NCBI RefSeq assembly: GCF_003143555.1
Contig: NZ_CP029347.1
Location: 2,666,001 to 2,730,000 of the forward strand
Direction: 5' to 3'
DNA: 64,000 nt
Source: Saliniradius amylolyticus
Lineage (GTDB): Bacteria; Pseudomonadota; Gammaproteobacteria; Enterobacterales; Alteromonadaceae
Below are positions 20,384 through 28,606 of this stretch, one piece after another. Under the pieces are notes generated by a model. That model was given only the letters and a program-made list of their open reading frames with translations. It did no database searches and was not told the DNA's origin. Each line of letters begins with the position of its first letter. Within the stretch, counting starts at the first letter, position 1. The translations under genes were made by a program, and so were the position numbers.

Positions 20384-21210
20384 AAGGTTACTGGCTTACA
20401 GGCCTCTTGTTCTTGAGTATCAGCCACTCACTGATGGCCGCTGAGCGCCTGATAGCCCTGTCCCCCCACCTGACCGAACTGGTCTTTGAGCTGGGTCAGG
20501 GCCACCGCCTTGTCGCGGTCAGCGATCACAGCGACTATCCTGAGCAGGCCAAGGCGTTGCCAAGAGTCGCCAGCTATCAGGGGGTGGATTTCGAACAGGT
20601 TATGGCTCTGAAACCCGACCTGATTCTGGTATGGCAGGGTGGCAACAAGCCTCAGGATATCGCCCGGCTGAAAAGCATGGGCTTCGAGTTATTTATCTCC
20701 CAGCCACGCAAGCCACTGGATATCGCCGACGATATAGAAGCACTGGGCCAACGACTCAATGTTGCCCAACAAGCCCACACATTAGCCAGTAGCTTTCGCC
20801 AGCGCCTGCAACAAATCCGCAAGCACTATCACCGCTCTCAACCCTTACCGGTGTTTTATTATATGTGGCCCAGCCCTTTAATGACCGTGGGAGGGGGCGC
20901 CTGGGCCAACCATCTTCTGGATTACTGCGGCGCGGGTAATATCTTTGCCGATGCGCCGACTGACTACCCCGAAGTTCCTATGGAGTCTGTGATCGAGCGC
21001 CAACCTCAACGAATTATTGCCGCGAATCATAAACCCAAAAAGCAAACCCTGAGTTTCTGGCGACCCTGGCTGGAAGCGCTGCCACTAGGCCCGGCACAAA
21101 TTCTGCAAATGGATCCCGACCCCTTGCATCGCTTTTCATTACGTCTGGCTCCGGCTTTGCAGCAATTGTGTCAGCAGATTGACACCAACAACCCAGCCCT
21201 TAAAAGGTAG
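20380..21210 (+). CDS. btuF: Vitamin B12-binding periplasmic protein BtuF
   Basis: 276 residues from the ATG at 20380, which overlaps the cbiB stop. The frame is open upstream, but that part merely shadows cbiB. A signal peptide (MKGYWLTGLLFLSISHSLMA) is followed by a helical-backbone binding protein fold: RLIALSPHLTELVFELG, VAVSDHSDYPEQA and KPDLILVWQGG. It delivers cobalamin to the BtuCD ABC importer. btuC and btuD are not in the window. Confidence 0.92.
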   Translation: MKGYWLTGLLFLSISHSLMAAERLIALSPHLTELVFELGQGHRLVAVSDHSDYPEQAKALPRVASYQGVDFEQVMALKPDLILVWQGGNKPQDIARLKSMGFELFISQPRKPLDIADDIEALGQRLNVAQQAHTLASSFRQRLQQIRKHYHRSQPLPVFYYMWPSPLMTVGGGAWANHLLDYCGAGNIFADAPTDYPEVPMESVIERQPQRIIAANHKPKKQTLSFWRPWLEALPLGPAQILQMDPDPLHRFSLRLAPALQQLCQQIDTNNPALKR

Positions 21211-21279
21211 GTGCGGATGACTTATCCCCCGCGCGACAATAGTGTAGAATTCGCTGCTTTGTGGCAACAACCAATATAG

Positions 21280-22287
21280 ATGGCGATGGCAAACTACGAT
21301 GTGGTAGCGCTGGGCAATGCCCTGGTGGATAAAGAATTTCTGATCGATGACGCTTTTTTGGCCCAACAGGGTATCGAAAAAGGCGTCATGACTCTGTTTG
21401 AGAGCGAGCAACAACAGGCTTTGTTAGACAGTCTGTACAAGAGCTACCCTCTGCGCAAGAAAGCGGGCGGTGGCTCAGCGGCCAACTCTATGGTCACTCT
21501 GGCCCAATTTGGCGGTCGCCCGTTTTACTGCTGCAAAGTGGGCAACGATGAATTAGGCCAGTTTTATCAGCAAGACCTCAGTGAGGCTGGCGTTGCTCAT
21601 CGCTTAGAAAGCCAGGATACCCCGGGTGAAACCGGTAAATGCGTGGTGCTCATCACTAATGATGCCGAGCGCACTATGTGTACTCACTTGGGCATTACTA
21701 CCGACTTTTCTACTCAGGAATTACACCGTGAAGTGCTGGAAGCAGCCCAGTATTTGTATATCGAAGGCCATTTGGTTTATTCACCCGCTGCTGTAGAAGC
21801 CATTCTGGAGGCCAAGCAATTGGCCAGACAGGCCGGTATTAAGATCGCCCTGACCATCTCCGATCCGGCAGTGGTTAAATACGCCCGTGAACACCTAGAA
21901 CAAGTGCTTGGTGAAGATGGCGTGGATCTGCTGTTCTGTAATCAGGATGAAGTGACCGACTTCGGCAAAGACGGTGGCTTTGAGGCTGGACTGGTCCAAC
22001 TGCAACAACTTAGTCCTGTGGTAGTGGTCACTCAGGGTAAGCAAGGTGCCACCGTTTATCACGGCCAGGAGCAAGTGGCTGTTCAAGCCTATCCGGTCAA
22101 GCCTGTGGATACCACAGGTGCAGGCGATACCTTCGCTGGCGCCTTCTTGTATGGCATTACCCATGGTATGGATTACGCACAGGCTGGAGATTTGGCCAGC
22201 CGCAGTGCTGCCGAATGTGTAGCAAATTTTGGCCCCAGATTGAGCCGCAAACAGCAAGATGCCATATTAACTCAGTACCAAAGTTAA
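21280..22287 (+). CDS. PfkB-family sugar/nucleoside kinase (adenosine kinase-like)
   Basis: 335 residues. The first PfkB signature lies around GGGSAANSMVTLAQFGG; the second contains DTTGAGDTFAGAF with the catalytic Asp. The overall pattern matches the group annotated as adenosine kinase in Gammaproteobacteria, which phosphorylates adenosine to AMP; the actual substrate is unproven. Nearness to mtnN, which releases adenine, would fit a purine salvage role. Two possible ATGs (21280 and 21286) lie close together. Confidence 0.85.
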   Translation: MAMANYDVVALGNALVDKEFLIDDAFLAQQGIEKGVMTLFESEQQQALLDSLYKSYPLRKKAGGGSAANSMVTLAQFGGRPFYCCKVGNDELGQFYQQDLSEAGVAHRLESQDTPGETGKCVVLITNDAERTMCTHLGITTDFSTQELHREVLEAAQYLYIEGHLVYSPAAVEAILEAKQLARQAGIKIALTISDPAVVKYAREHLEQVLGEDGVDLLFCNQDEVTDFGKDGGFEAGLVQLQQLSPVVVVTQGKQGATVYHGQEQVAVQAYPVKPVDTTGAGDTFAGAFLYGITHGMDYAQAGDLASRSAAECVANFGPRLSRKQQDAILTQYQS

Positions 22288-22301
22288 TTTAGGAGGACAT
22301 C

Positions 22302-22688
22302 ATGTTCTACTTACGTGTACTAACACTGCTGCTACTGATGCCAATCAGCCTTATGGCAAGTGCTTCACAAAGCCTGTCGGCAGATGCGCTGCTGGCACAG
22401 CGCGATGACTATTATGTACTGGATGTGCGCACCCCGGCCGAATACGCAGAGGGTCACGTGCCTGATGCCAAGTTATTGCCCTATGACCAGATTACAGCCG
22501 ATCATAAGCTGTTACCCGACAACACCGAGACGCCTATCGTCCTCTATTGCCGCTCAGGACGCCGGGCCGGAATCGCCGCTGAGGCATTGGCCGGGCTTGG
22601 CTACACCAACCTCTATCTGTTGCAGGGCAGTATGCAGGGCTGGCTTGAACAAGGACTGCCGGTAGAGCATGCATCCACCACTGACTAA
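22302..22688 (+). CDS. Periplasmic single-domain rhodanese
   Basis: 128 residues: a signal peptide (MFYLRVLTLLLLMPISLMASA), then one rhodanese domain (VLDVRTPAEYAEGHVPDA) with the active-site Cys in LYCRSGRRAG. It probably moves sulfane sulfur or handles thiols in the periplasm, as PspE does. A strong AGGAGGA site precedes the ATG, 14 bp after the kinase gene. Its 3' end overlaps the next gene by 20 bp. Confidence 0.9.
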   Translation: MFYLRVLTLLLLMPISLMASASQSLSADALLAQRDDYYVLDVRTPAEYAEGHVPDAKLLPYDQITADHKLLPDNTETPIVLYCRSGRRAGIAAEALAGLGYTNLYLLQGSMQGWLEQGLPVEHASTTD

Positions 22689-23091
22689 GCAAAATCAGTT
22701 TGGTCGTTATGCTCTTGAAACCGAGGGCAGGCTGATAATCGCCCGTTTCAGCGGCGCCATCAGTGAAAATCTGGCTCGGGGTTATCATCAGGGTCTACTC
22801 AGTCTGGCTAAGGAAATCAATGGTCCCTGGGGGTACATCGCCGACTGCAGCGATAATTATCAGGCCTCCACACCCCAGGCCATGGCCATTTTGGAACAGG
22901 TTTACCGCGACAGTCTGGCATGCGGCTGCGTTGGCGATGCCTACTGCATAAAGTCGGCCATGGGCGTGGCCCAGCTGGAGCAGATCCGCGCTAAGGTGAT
23001 CACCACCTCTAGCATTTACGAACGCATCTACGTGGATCTGGACTCGGCCAAACACGCCTTGAGCCAACAAATAGAAGATATCACATTATGA
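22669..23091 (+). CDS. STAS/SpoIIAA-like hypothetical protein
   Basis: 140 residues without signal or membrane segments. The start of the domain (GRLIIARFSGAISENLARGYHQGL) and the central WGYIADCSDNY resemble STAS/SpoIIAA-like folds that bind proteins or lipids. I hold this as a weak assignment. It begins 20 bp inside the rhodanese gene and ends in an ATGA overlap with the DUF2721 gene, so translation is coupled. Confidence 0.7.
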   Translation: MHPPLTKQNQFGRYALETEGRLIIARFSGAISENLARGYHQGLLSLAKEINGPWGYIADCSDNYQASTPQAMAILEQVYRDSLACGCVGDAYCIKSAMGVAQLEQIRAKVITTSSIYERIYVDLDSAKHALSQQIEDITL

Positions 23092-23480
23092 CCATTACCC
23101 TGACGACACCGGCCATGTTATTTCCAGCCATATCCCTGTTGCTATTGGCCTACACCAATCGTTTTGTGACCCTGGCCAGCATCATTCGTAATTTTGACGA
23201 TAACAGTGCCAATACCCATAAGCAGATTGCTAACCTGCGCCAGCGAGTGCAGTTAATTAAACGCATGCAGGAAGCCGGAGTGGGCAGCTTTTTTCTGTGT
23301 GTGCTATCGATGCTGGCGATTTATCTGCAATATCAGGCCATCGGCAGTTGGATTTTCGGTACCAGCCTGATTCTGCTGCTGTGGTCCCTCTGGCAATCGG
23401 TACTGGAAATACGTATTTCTCTGGAAGCGCTGGATGTGCATCTTGAAGGACTGGACTTAAAGGCAACCCGAAAAAAATGA
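23088..23480 (+). CDS. DUF2721 membrane protein
   Basis: 130 residues with three hydrophobic segments (PAMLFPAISLLLLAYTNR, SFFLCVLSMLAIYLQY and IFGTSLILLLWSLWQS). A charged loop with RIRN-like and QLIKRM elements between the first two is typical of DUF2721. Function is unknown. It overlaps its neighbours by 4 bp on each side. Confidence 0.85.
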   Translation: MTITLTTPAMLFPAISLLLLAYTNRFVTLASIIRNFDDNSANTHKQIANLRQRVQLIKRMQEAGVGSFFLCVLSMLAIYLQYQAIGSWIFGTSLILLLWSLWQSVLEIRISLEALDVHLEGLDLKATRKK

Positions 23481-24049
23481 CAAAACTAACTTATACCCCT
23501 CTTGAGCCTAAGCATTTTAACGCACTACTGGCTTTAGCCAACCAGGTCCATGGCGACAAGTATATGGACCTCGGCGAGTTACAGGAGCATTATCAGGCCA
23601 GCCAAAAAAACGGCATCAATGCCAGCTGGGTAGCACTTGATGGCGACAAGCTGGTGGGTTTTCGACTGACTCTTGCCGCCGGGCAATGGCAGCCTGACCA
23701 TGGCTGCAGTCCCGAGCTTTGGCCTCTTTCCTTAGACGAGATTTGCTACTTCAAATGCAACACTGTAGATGGTGATTACCGGGGACACGGTATTGGTCCG
23801 GCCATGTTGACCCGCTCCGTGGATTCGGCCCGTCAACAAGGAGCCAGGGCCGGTCTTGCACATATCTGGATGTCCAGTCCCGGCAACAGCGCCTACAAGT
23901 ACTTTTCCAAATGCGGCGGCCAGTTAATTAAGGAGCATCCGGGCAAGTGGCATCACGACTGTGTGGAATATGGATATGTGTGCCCCGTGTGCGACGATGG
24001 GTGCCAATGTGTCGCCGCTGAAATGCTGCTTCGTTTCGATAATGCCTGA
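23477..24049 (+). CDS. GNAT-family N-acetyltransferase with C-terminal cysteine cluster
   Basis: 190 residues. The GNAT core shows the acetyl-CoA loop region GDYRGHGIGPAML. The C-terminal tail contains CPVCDDGCQC, four closely spaced Cys that could bind zinc; this is not a normal part of GNAT enzymes. The substrate is unknown. The start overlaps DUF2721 by 4 bp and the end overlaps the oxidoreductase start by 8 bp. Confidence 0.82.
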   Translation: MTKLTYTPLEPKHFNALLALANQVHGDKYMDLGELQEHYQASQKNGINASWVALDGDKLVGFRLTLAAGQWQPDHGCSPELWPLSLDEICYFKCNTVDGDYRGHGIGPAMLTRSVDSARQQGARAGLAHIWMSSPGNSAYKYFSKCGGQLIKEHPGKWHHDCVEYGYVCPVCDDGCQCVAAEMLLRFDNA

Positions 24050-25385
24050 CGGCAGTATTTACGATCCCTTAGTCGATAAACACCCTGGCTCGGGTAGCCC
24101 CTATCCGAGCTCTTACTGGGCGCGAGAACACCAGGTCGCGCCTGTAGAGCCATTAAAAACAGTTAGGAAAACCCAGGTGGCCGTTATTGGCGCAGGTTAT
24201 ACAGGTCTGTCGTGCGCTTACCACCTGGCTTCCCGATGGGATATTGAACCGGTGGTTTTGGAAGCCAACCGTATTGGCTGGGGCTGCAGCGGCCGCAATG
24301 CCGGTTTTGTTCTTAGCGGTACCGGACGCCTGGGTCTTGGCGATTATCAACATCGTTGGGGGAAAGATACCGCAAAGCTGGTATACAGCGAATTTCGCCA
24401 GGGCGTGGATAATATTCGGTATCTGGCCGAACAGGGACCAGTAGACTGTCAGCTCCAAGACGGCGGCTATCTGAAACTGGCCCACAGTGCCAGCATGGCC
24501 CGGAAAATGGCCCGGGTTACCGATAATATGCGCCGTGAGTTTGGCGATACCAGTCGCTGGCTAACTCAACAGCAGGCCAGAAGCCACATTCTTAGTCCCG
24601 GCGTCTATGGGGCGACACTGACTCCTTATAGTTTTGGCATCAACCCGTTAAGAATGGCCGAAAATCTGGCAGCCATGGCAAAAAACGCCGGGGCCAACAT
24701 ATACACGGGCAGTCCCGTGACAGACTGGCAGAGGAGCGACCAAGGTTACCGGTTATTCACCCCACAAGGCGAGGTCCAGGCCAGCAAGGTGGTTATCGCC
24801 AGCAATGGCTATACCCTGAACCGCTTCCACCCGGCACTGGATGGGCGGCATTTTCCCGTTCTCTCCTCGGTGTTGGTGACGCAGCCTCTGAGCCAACAGC
24901 AACAACAGGCTTGCGGACTGACTCCAGGCCCGCTGTTTATGGACAGTCGACAGTTGAAATACTATTACCGACTGCTTCCGGACGGACGCTTACTCTTTGG
25001 CGGCCGCGGCGCGATTACCGGCAAAGCGGCAAATCATCCTCGCTATCAGAATCATCTGAAACGTGCCTTGGCGGCCTGGCTACCGGCGACCAGGGATATT
25101 GGTGTCGAACATTTTTGGAGTGGCTGGGTCAGCGTGGCGCTCGACAATTACCCCAGAGTCGGGCCCCTAGAGGATAACCTGTATGCAGCGATGGGGTATT
25201 GCGGCGCCGGTGTCAGTTTCGCCACCCTGGCAGGACAGCGTCTGGCCGAGACCATCGCCCAAGGGCCCAACAGCTTGCCGGATCTCCCCTTTTACCAGAC
25301 TCCCCTGCCTAAATTCCCCTTACCCCGTCTAAGGCGGCTAGGCCTTAAAGCCTTCTATCACTGGGCACAATGGCGGGATGGCTGA
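24042..25385 (+). CDS. FAD-dependent amine oxidase-type oxidoreductase
   Basis: 447 residues from the ATG at 24042, which lies inside the end of the GNAT gene. The FAD-binding VAVIGAGYTGLSCAYHLA is at about residues 47-64, after an N-terminal SYW segment typical of PuuB/OrdL-like enzymes. A DAO domain follows and ends with YAAMGYCGAGVSFATLAG near the flavin. These enzymes oxidise amines such as gamma-glutamylputrescine or glycine derivatives; the substrate here is not determinable. The gene closes the coupled string beginning at 22302. Confidence 0.87.
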   Translation: MPDGSIYDPLVDKHPGSGSPYPSSYWAREHQVAPVEPLKTVRKTQVAVIGAGYTGLSCAYHLASRWDIEPVVLEANRIGWGCSGRNAGFVLSGTGRLGLGDYQHRWGKDTAKLVYSEFRQGVDNIRYLAEQGPVDCQLQDGGYLKLAHSASMARKMARVTDNMRREFGDTSRWLTQQQARSHILSPGVYGATLTPYSFGINPLRMAENLAAMAKNAGANIYTGSPVTDWQRSDQGYRLFTPQGEVQASKVVIASNGYTLNRFHPALDGRHFPVLSSVLVTQPLSQQQQQACGLTPGPLFMDSRQLKYYYRLLPDGRLLFGGRGAITGKAANHPRYQNHLKRALAAWLPATRDIGVEHFWSGWVSVALDNYPRVGPLEDNLYAAMGYCGAGVSFATLAGQRLAETIAQGPNSLPDLPFYQTPLPKFPLPRLRRLGLKAFYHWAQWRDG

Positions 25386-25442
25386 AGCAACCTGAACCTC
25401 GGCCATAGGCGACGCACTGTCAGAGTTTCCGGTGGTGGAGCC

Positions 25443-25916
25443 TTAGTCTGGAACAGAGCCAATGGCTTTGTTAGGCATTTCTTCCCTTAATGTATTTTGT
25501 TGCTTCGATTGGCTCACTATAGTTTGTTGTTGGTCGATGGTTTGCAATGCGCCAAAGAAAACTATGCCGCCGGCAACAACAAACCCAATGGCAGATAAAA
25601 TCATGCACAACTGACTCCAGTAGCACACGCAAGGCTCAAGTAACTCTTTACTTCGGAATGAGCACTTAGGCCCGCGACTGTCCCACGCGAGTGAGCAGCG
25701 ACGCCTTAAATGATTGTGTAGTACTGCGAAGACTAAGCCAAGTTGGAAGCAAAAAAGACTCCAAGCAATGCATCGAGTAAGCAAAACGTATTCGGGCTTA
25801 CCCAAGACACTGGGTAGAAACGTAAGCAGGGCAATGGCTCCACCGCCATTGATGAGCAAAAGGCCCTTAACGTTTTCTGTATCTATATTGGATCGAATCT
25901 CAACTCCTGTCGGCAT
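25443..25916 (-). CDS. Hypothetical membrane protein
   Basis: 157 residues from the ATG at 25914-25916, chosen because AAGGAG lies six bases upstream; an upstream extension to 25994 lacks such a site. It has about three hydrophobic segments (INGGGAIALLTFLPSVL, CIAWSLFCFQLGLVFAVL and LCMILSAIGFVVAGGIVFFG). No domain is recognised. It sits between the oxidoreductase and the rhlE relic, possibly the last backbone gene before the island. Confidence 0.65.
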   Translation of the reverse strand: MPTGVEIRSNIDTENVKGLLLINGGGAIALLTFLPSVLGKPEYVLLTRCIAWSLFCFQLGLVFAVLHNHLRRRCSLAWDSRGPKCSFRSKELLEPCVCYWSQLCMILSAIGFVVAGGIVFFGALQTIDQQQTIVSQSKQQNTLREEMPNKAIGSVPD

Positions 25917-26280
25917 ATATCTCCTTACTTCTAAACATTTTAGTCTGCGGCAAAGTACTGTGTTTAAGCTCGGCTTCTTACTTGAGGCCAACAACAGGGC
26001 TTTTTATCATACCCTTCATCCCCAGCATAGCTTGGCTTCTGTCTGTCAGGATATGATTAATAATGCAGACAATGAGCGCTTTTCGAGTACATTGGACCAT
26101 TTAGGAAAGTCAAAAATAACGATGTGAGAAAGAGCAGAGTTTTAGTACCAGAAAGGGATTTTGGCGGCGCGCATTGACTGGCTTTCATGGATAAAGGACA
26201 TAGAGATCTGCTTACCACACAACTCTATGTCCATATTCTACAGCGCGGCGGTCAAGGACTCGTTAGCCCCTGGGCTCGTT
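25917..26280. other. Intergenic region left of the island, with inverted repeat
   Basis: No convincing gene. The notable element is an inverted repeat, GGACATAGAG (26196-26205) and CTCTATGTCC (26223-26232), 48 bp left of the point where the rhlE-derived sequence begins. Whether it belongs to the element that brought the island is unknown. Confidence 0.5.
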
Positions 26281-26605
26281 TCTAAGCGCTGACGCTGCGC
26301 TCCTGGCGCGAGCGATGACGGCCAGAGCCGCCGTTAGCATTGCCATTATTGCCGTTACCGGCATTATTTCCGCGACGCGGCCTGCGACGGCGCTGGTTGT
26401 TACGCGGCTTGTCTTCTTTAACCTCAGGCTTGGCGTTGGGGTCTGGCTCGAAACCTTCGATGATCTCACGAGGCAGCTGGTCGATATCCAGCCCTCGGGC
26501 GGCAATATCGGTGGCCACCAGCACCCGGACCTTGCCGGATTTAAAGTCGGCCAGCGCCTTGGTGCGGGTAAACACCAACACCCTTAGCGGACGCTTGCCA
26601 CCTTT
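26281..26605 (-). pseudogene. Mosaic relic of the rhlE 3' end
   Basis: Bases 26281-26479 match 36113-36311 with a single difference. Bases 26480-26568 match 36474-36562 with one difference. The part from 26569 to 26605 matches pieces near 36656 and 37171-37202 with more differences. Compared with intact rhlE, three segments of 162, 93 and about 510 bp are missing; all are multiples of three. The first two breaks lie in direct repeats (GAGGCAGCTG and CTTGGTGCGGG). The helicase frame therefore stays open, but it has no ATG, and a stop lies upstream. Not a working helicase. Confidence 0.9.
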
Positions 26606-26991
26606 GCGATAAAGGGAGCAGAGTCATTGATTCATCACCAACAGCGCGATCACGGTTTGTTTTTCAAGTTGGTCCGAGTGTTCACTGCCACAGTCAGGCA
26701 GTGAGACTCTAGGCTCAGAAATGGGTTAGTGGGATATAATCGATAACACGAAAGGCAGGCATTCGATAAGGGCGGTCACCGAATCAATACTTCGCCATGA
26801 AGACTATAGACTAATCACAACAGCTTCTTTTTAATATTTTGTTAATTTTTAGATTCTACGAACGAAACTCATACTTACTTTGTCGCGTTCTTGATACGCC
26901 TTCGTAACACACTCCCCTGGAGTTTGACTTAAGCACCGGACTCAATGTGCCTAAGTTAATGAATTTTAATGTCATATAAACCGGAGGGGTT
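26606..26991. other. Intergenic region at left end of the island
   Basis: 386 bases, A+T-rich towards the right, without a recognisable gene or SARP-type heptamer pair. It must carry the promoter for the methyltransferase gene at 26992. A lone TGTCATA at 26970 lacks a partner 11 bp away. Confidence 0.45.
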
Positions 26992-28071
26992 ATGAGTGTC
27001 GAACCAAAAAACCAAGCACTTTCACTAACATCAGAAGCATTCGCTGAAAAGCTTGTCGACATGCTTAATAATGGGGCGACCATAGCGATGATAGCGCTTG
27101 GTCATCGATTAGGCATTTTCGATAAGCTTGATGAACATGGAAAGTGCGATGTGGGCACCTTGGCCAAGCAAAGCAACTTAAGCGTATGCTATCTAGAAGA
27201 GTGGCTATCTGTGATGGTAACCGCCCATATCGTTCAATATGAACCAGCCAGTCAAACTTTTGCTCTTCCCGAAAGCTACGCCAACTGTCTGTGCCGACGA
27301 GCCTCCCCTGATAATATTGCCGTCACGGCCCAGTTTATCCCAATGATTTGCCAAGCATTACCAGCCATTGAGGAGTGCTTCAAGACAGGGGAGGGTTTAC
27401 CCTACAGCGCATACCCATGCTTTCATCAGGTTATGTCAGAAGACAGTCATCAAACGGTGGTTTCAGCTATTTCTGAGCATATAATGCCCGCTTTTGAAAT
27501 GCTGCACGAAAGACTTTCAGACGGCTGTGATGTTCTTGATATCGGCTGCGGGAAAGGGCTGGGCGTTCAGGAACTCGCCCGCCTATATCCCAATAGCCGC
27601 TTTAAGGGCTATGATCTTTGTGAGAGTGTGATCTTGGAGGCTAGGGCCAATGCCCAGGCACAATCACTGACCAACGTACAGTTTGAGTGTAGAGATGCGA
27701 CTGACTTTGACGAACCAGAGTCCTACGATGTTGTAATCACCTTTGACGCCATACATGATCAGGCCGATCCTCAGGGTGTCTTAAACGGTATTAAAAAGAG
27801 TCTGCGCCCTGATGGACTCTATCTTATGCAAGATATTGCTGGGTCCAGTTACCTGGAAAACAACCTGGATCATCCTTTCGCTCCATTAATATACAGCCTC
27901 TCCTGTGCTCATTGTACGCCGGTTTCCTTGCACCAAGGAGGACCTGGCTTAGGTACCATGTGGGGCCAAGAACTGGCTATGCAAATGCTTCGAAAGGCCG
28001 GTTTCAATAATATTGAGGTTAAGCACCTTGAGCATGATCCACTTAATATGTACGTAATGTCACAAGCGTAA
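26992..28071 (+). CDS. SAM-dependent methyltransferase with N-terminal winged helix (Rv2258c-like)
   Basis: 359 residues. The N-terminal part (about 25-95) is a winged-helix dimerisation region as in small-molecule O-methyltransferases. The Rossmann domain has motif I VLDIGCGKGLGVQEL, the acidic end GYDLCE, and CRDATDF. Similarity in layout is greatest to the Rv2258c type, whose substrates are poorly known. A strong CCGGAGG site precedes the ATG. It is the first gene of the island and is followed by a perfect hairpin (28078-28106), then the DUF4442 gene. Confidence 0.85.
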   Translation: MSVEPKNQALSLTSEAFAEKLVDMLNNGATIAMIALGHRLGIFDKLDEHGKCDVGTLAKQSNLSVCYLEEWLSVMVTAHIVQYEPASQTFALPESYANCLCRRASPDNIAVTAQFIPMICQALPAIEECFKTGEGLPYSAYPCFHQVMSEDSHQTVVSAISEHIMPAFEMLHERLSDGCDVLDIGCGKGLGVQELARLYPNSRFKGYDLCESVILEARANAQAQSLTNVQFECRDATDFDEPESYDVVITFDAIHDQADPQGVLNGIKKSLRPDGLYLMQDIAGSSYLENNLDHPFAPLIYSLSCAHCTPVSLHQGGPGLGTMWGQELAMQMLRKAGFNNIEVKHLEHDPLNMYVMSQA

Positions 28072-28077
28072 GAACCT

Positions 28078-28106
28078 CCCTATGCCCCTACCTTTGGGGC
28101 ATAGGG
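28078..28106. terminator. Perfect 11-bp hairpin after the methyltransferase gene
   Basis: CCCTATGCCCC and GGGGCATAGGG enclose a 7-base loop six bases after the stop. It has no T run, so it may be a weak terminator or an mRNA-stabilising element that tunes expression of the DUF4442 gene downstream. Confidence 0.6.
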
Positions 28107-28156
28107 CTGACCTAACACATGTACCTTACAGGCCACTAAGAGGATAATAAGGATAA

Positions 28157-28606
28157 ATGAATACTAAGATCATGAAGCTACTATTTAATCTATACCCGCC
28201 CTATTGGGGTACCGGAATATCGGTTTCCTTTATTTCCGACGATTACCAGTCTATTCAGGTTAAAATGCCTCTGAGGTTTTATAACCGGAATTTGGTGGGC
28301 TCTCACTTTGGTGGCAACCTGATGTCGATGACCGATCCTTTCCTAATGGTAATGCTGATGAAAAACCTAGGAAGAAAATATATCGTCTGGGACGTGGAGA
28401 CACACATAAACTTCATAAGTCCCGGGAAAGGAACGGTTTACGCAGACTTCAGGTTAACAGAAAGCTGGCTAGAGAGCATAAAGAACCAAATATCGAACAA
28501 AGGTGAATCCATACGACCTAAATTCGAAATTCCCATCTATAATAGCCAGGGAAAAACCATCGCGTCGGTCAAAAAAACACTCTATATCAAAAACACCAAG
28601 GGTTAG
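28157..28606 (+). CDS. DUF4442 hotdog-fold protein (thioesterase-like)
   Basis: 149 residues. The stretch NLYPPYWGTGI, the MPLRFYNRN...GSHFGGNLMSMTDPF core and the FISPGKG turn are typical of DUF4442, a hotdog-fold family related to acyl-CoA thioesterases and dehydratases. It could act on or bind an acyl thioester; nothing in the sequence proves catalysis. AAGGAT lies directly before the ATG. The last 4 bp overlap the convergent SARP-hydrolase gene. Confidence 0.85.
   Translation: MNTKIMKLLFNLYPPYWGTGISVSFISDDYQSIQVKMPLRFYNRNLVGSHFGGNLMSMTDPFLMVMLMKNLGRKYIVWDVETHINFISPGKGTVYADFRLTESWLESIKNQISNKGESIRPKFEIPIYNSQGKTIASVKKTLYIKNTKG

Noticed and set aside
25714-26127. 137-codon plus-strand frame over the hypothetical membrane gene and its upstream region
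   Set aside because: It runs opposite to the 25443-25916 gene, which has a strong ribosome-binding site and membrane helices. The plus frame has no ribosome-binding site or domain.
26282-26581. Left rhlE relic as a functional small protein gene
   Set aside because: It has no ATG and no ribosome-binding site, and an in-frame stop lies upstream. I list it as a pseudogene but note that its frame is intact.
26606-26991. MerR-type operator near CTGGAGTTTGACTTAAG
   Set aside because: The two halves are not inverted repeats, and there is no MerR-family gene nearby.
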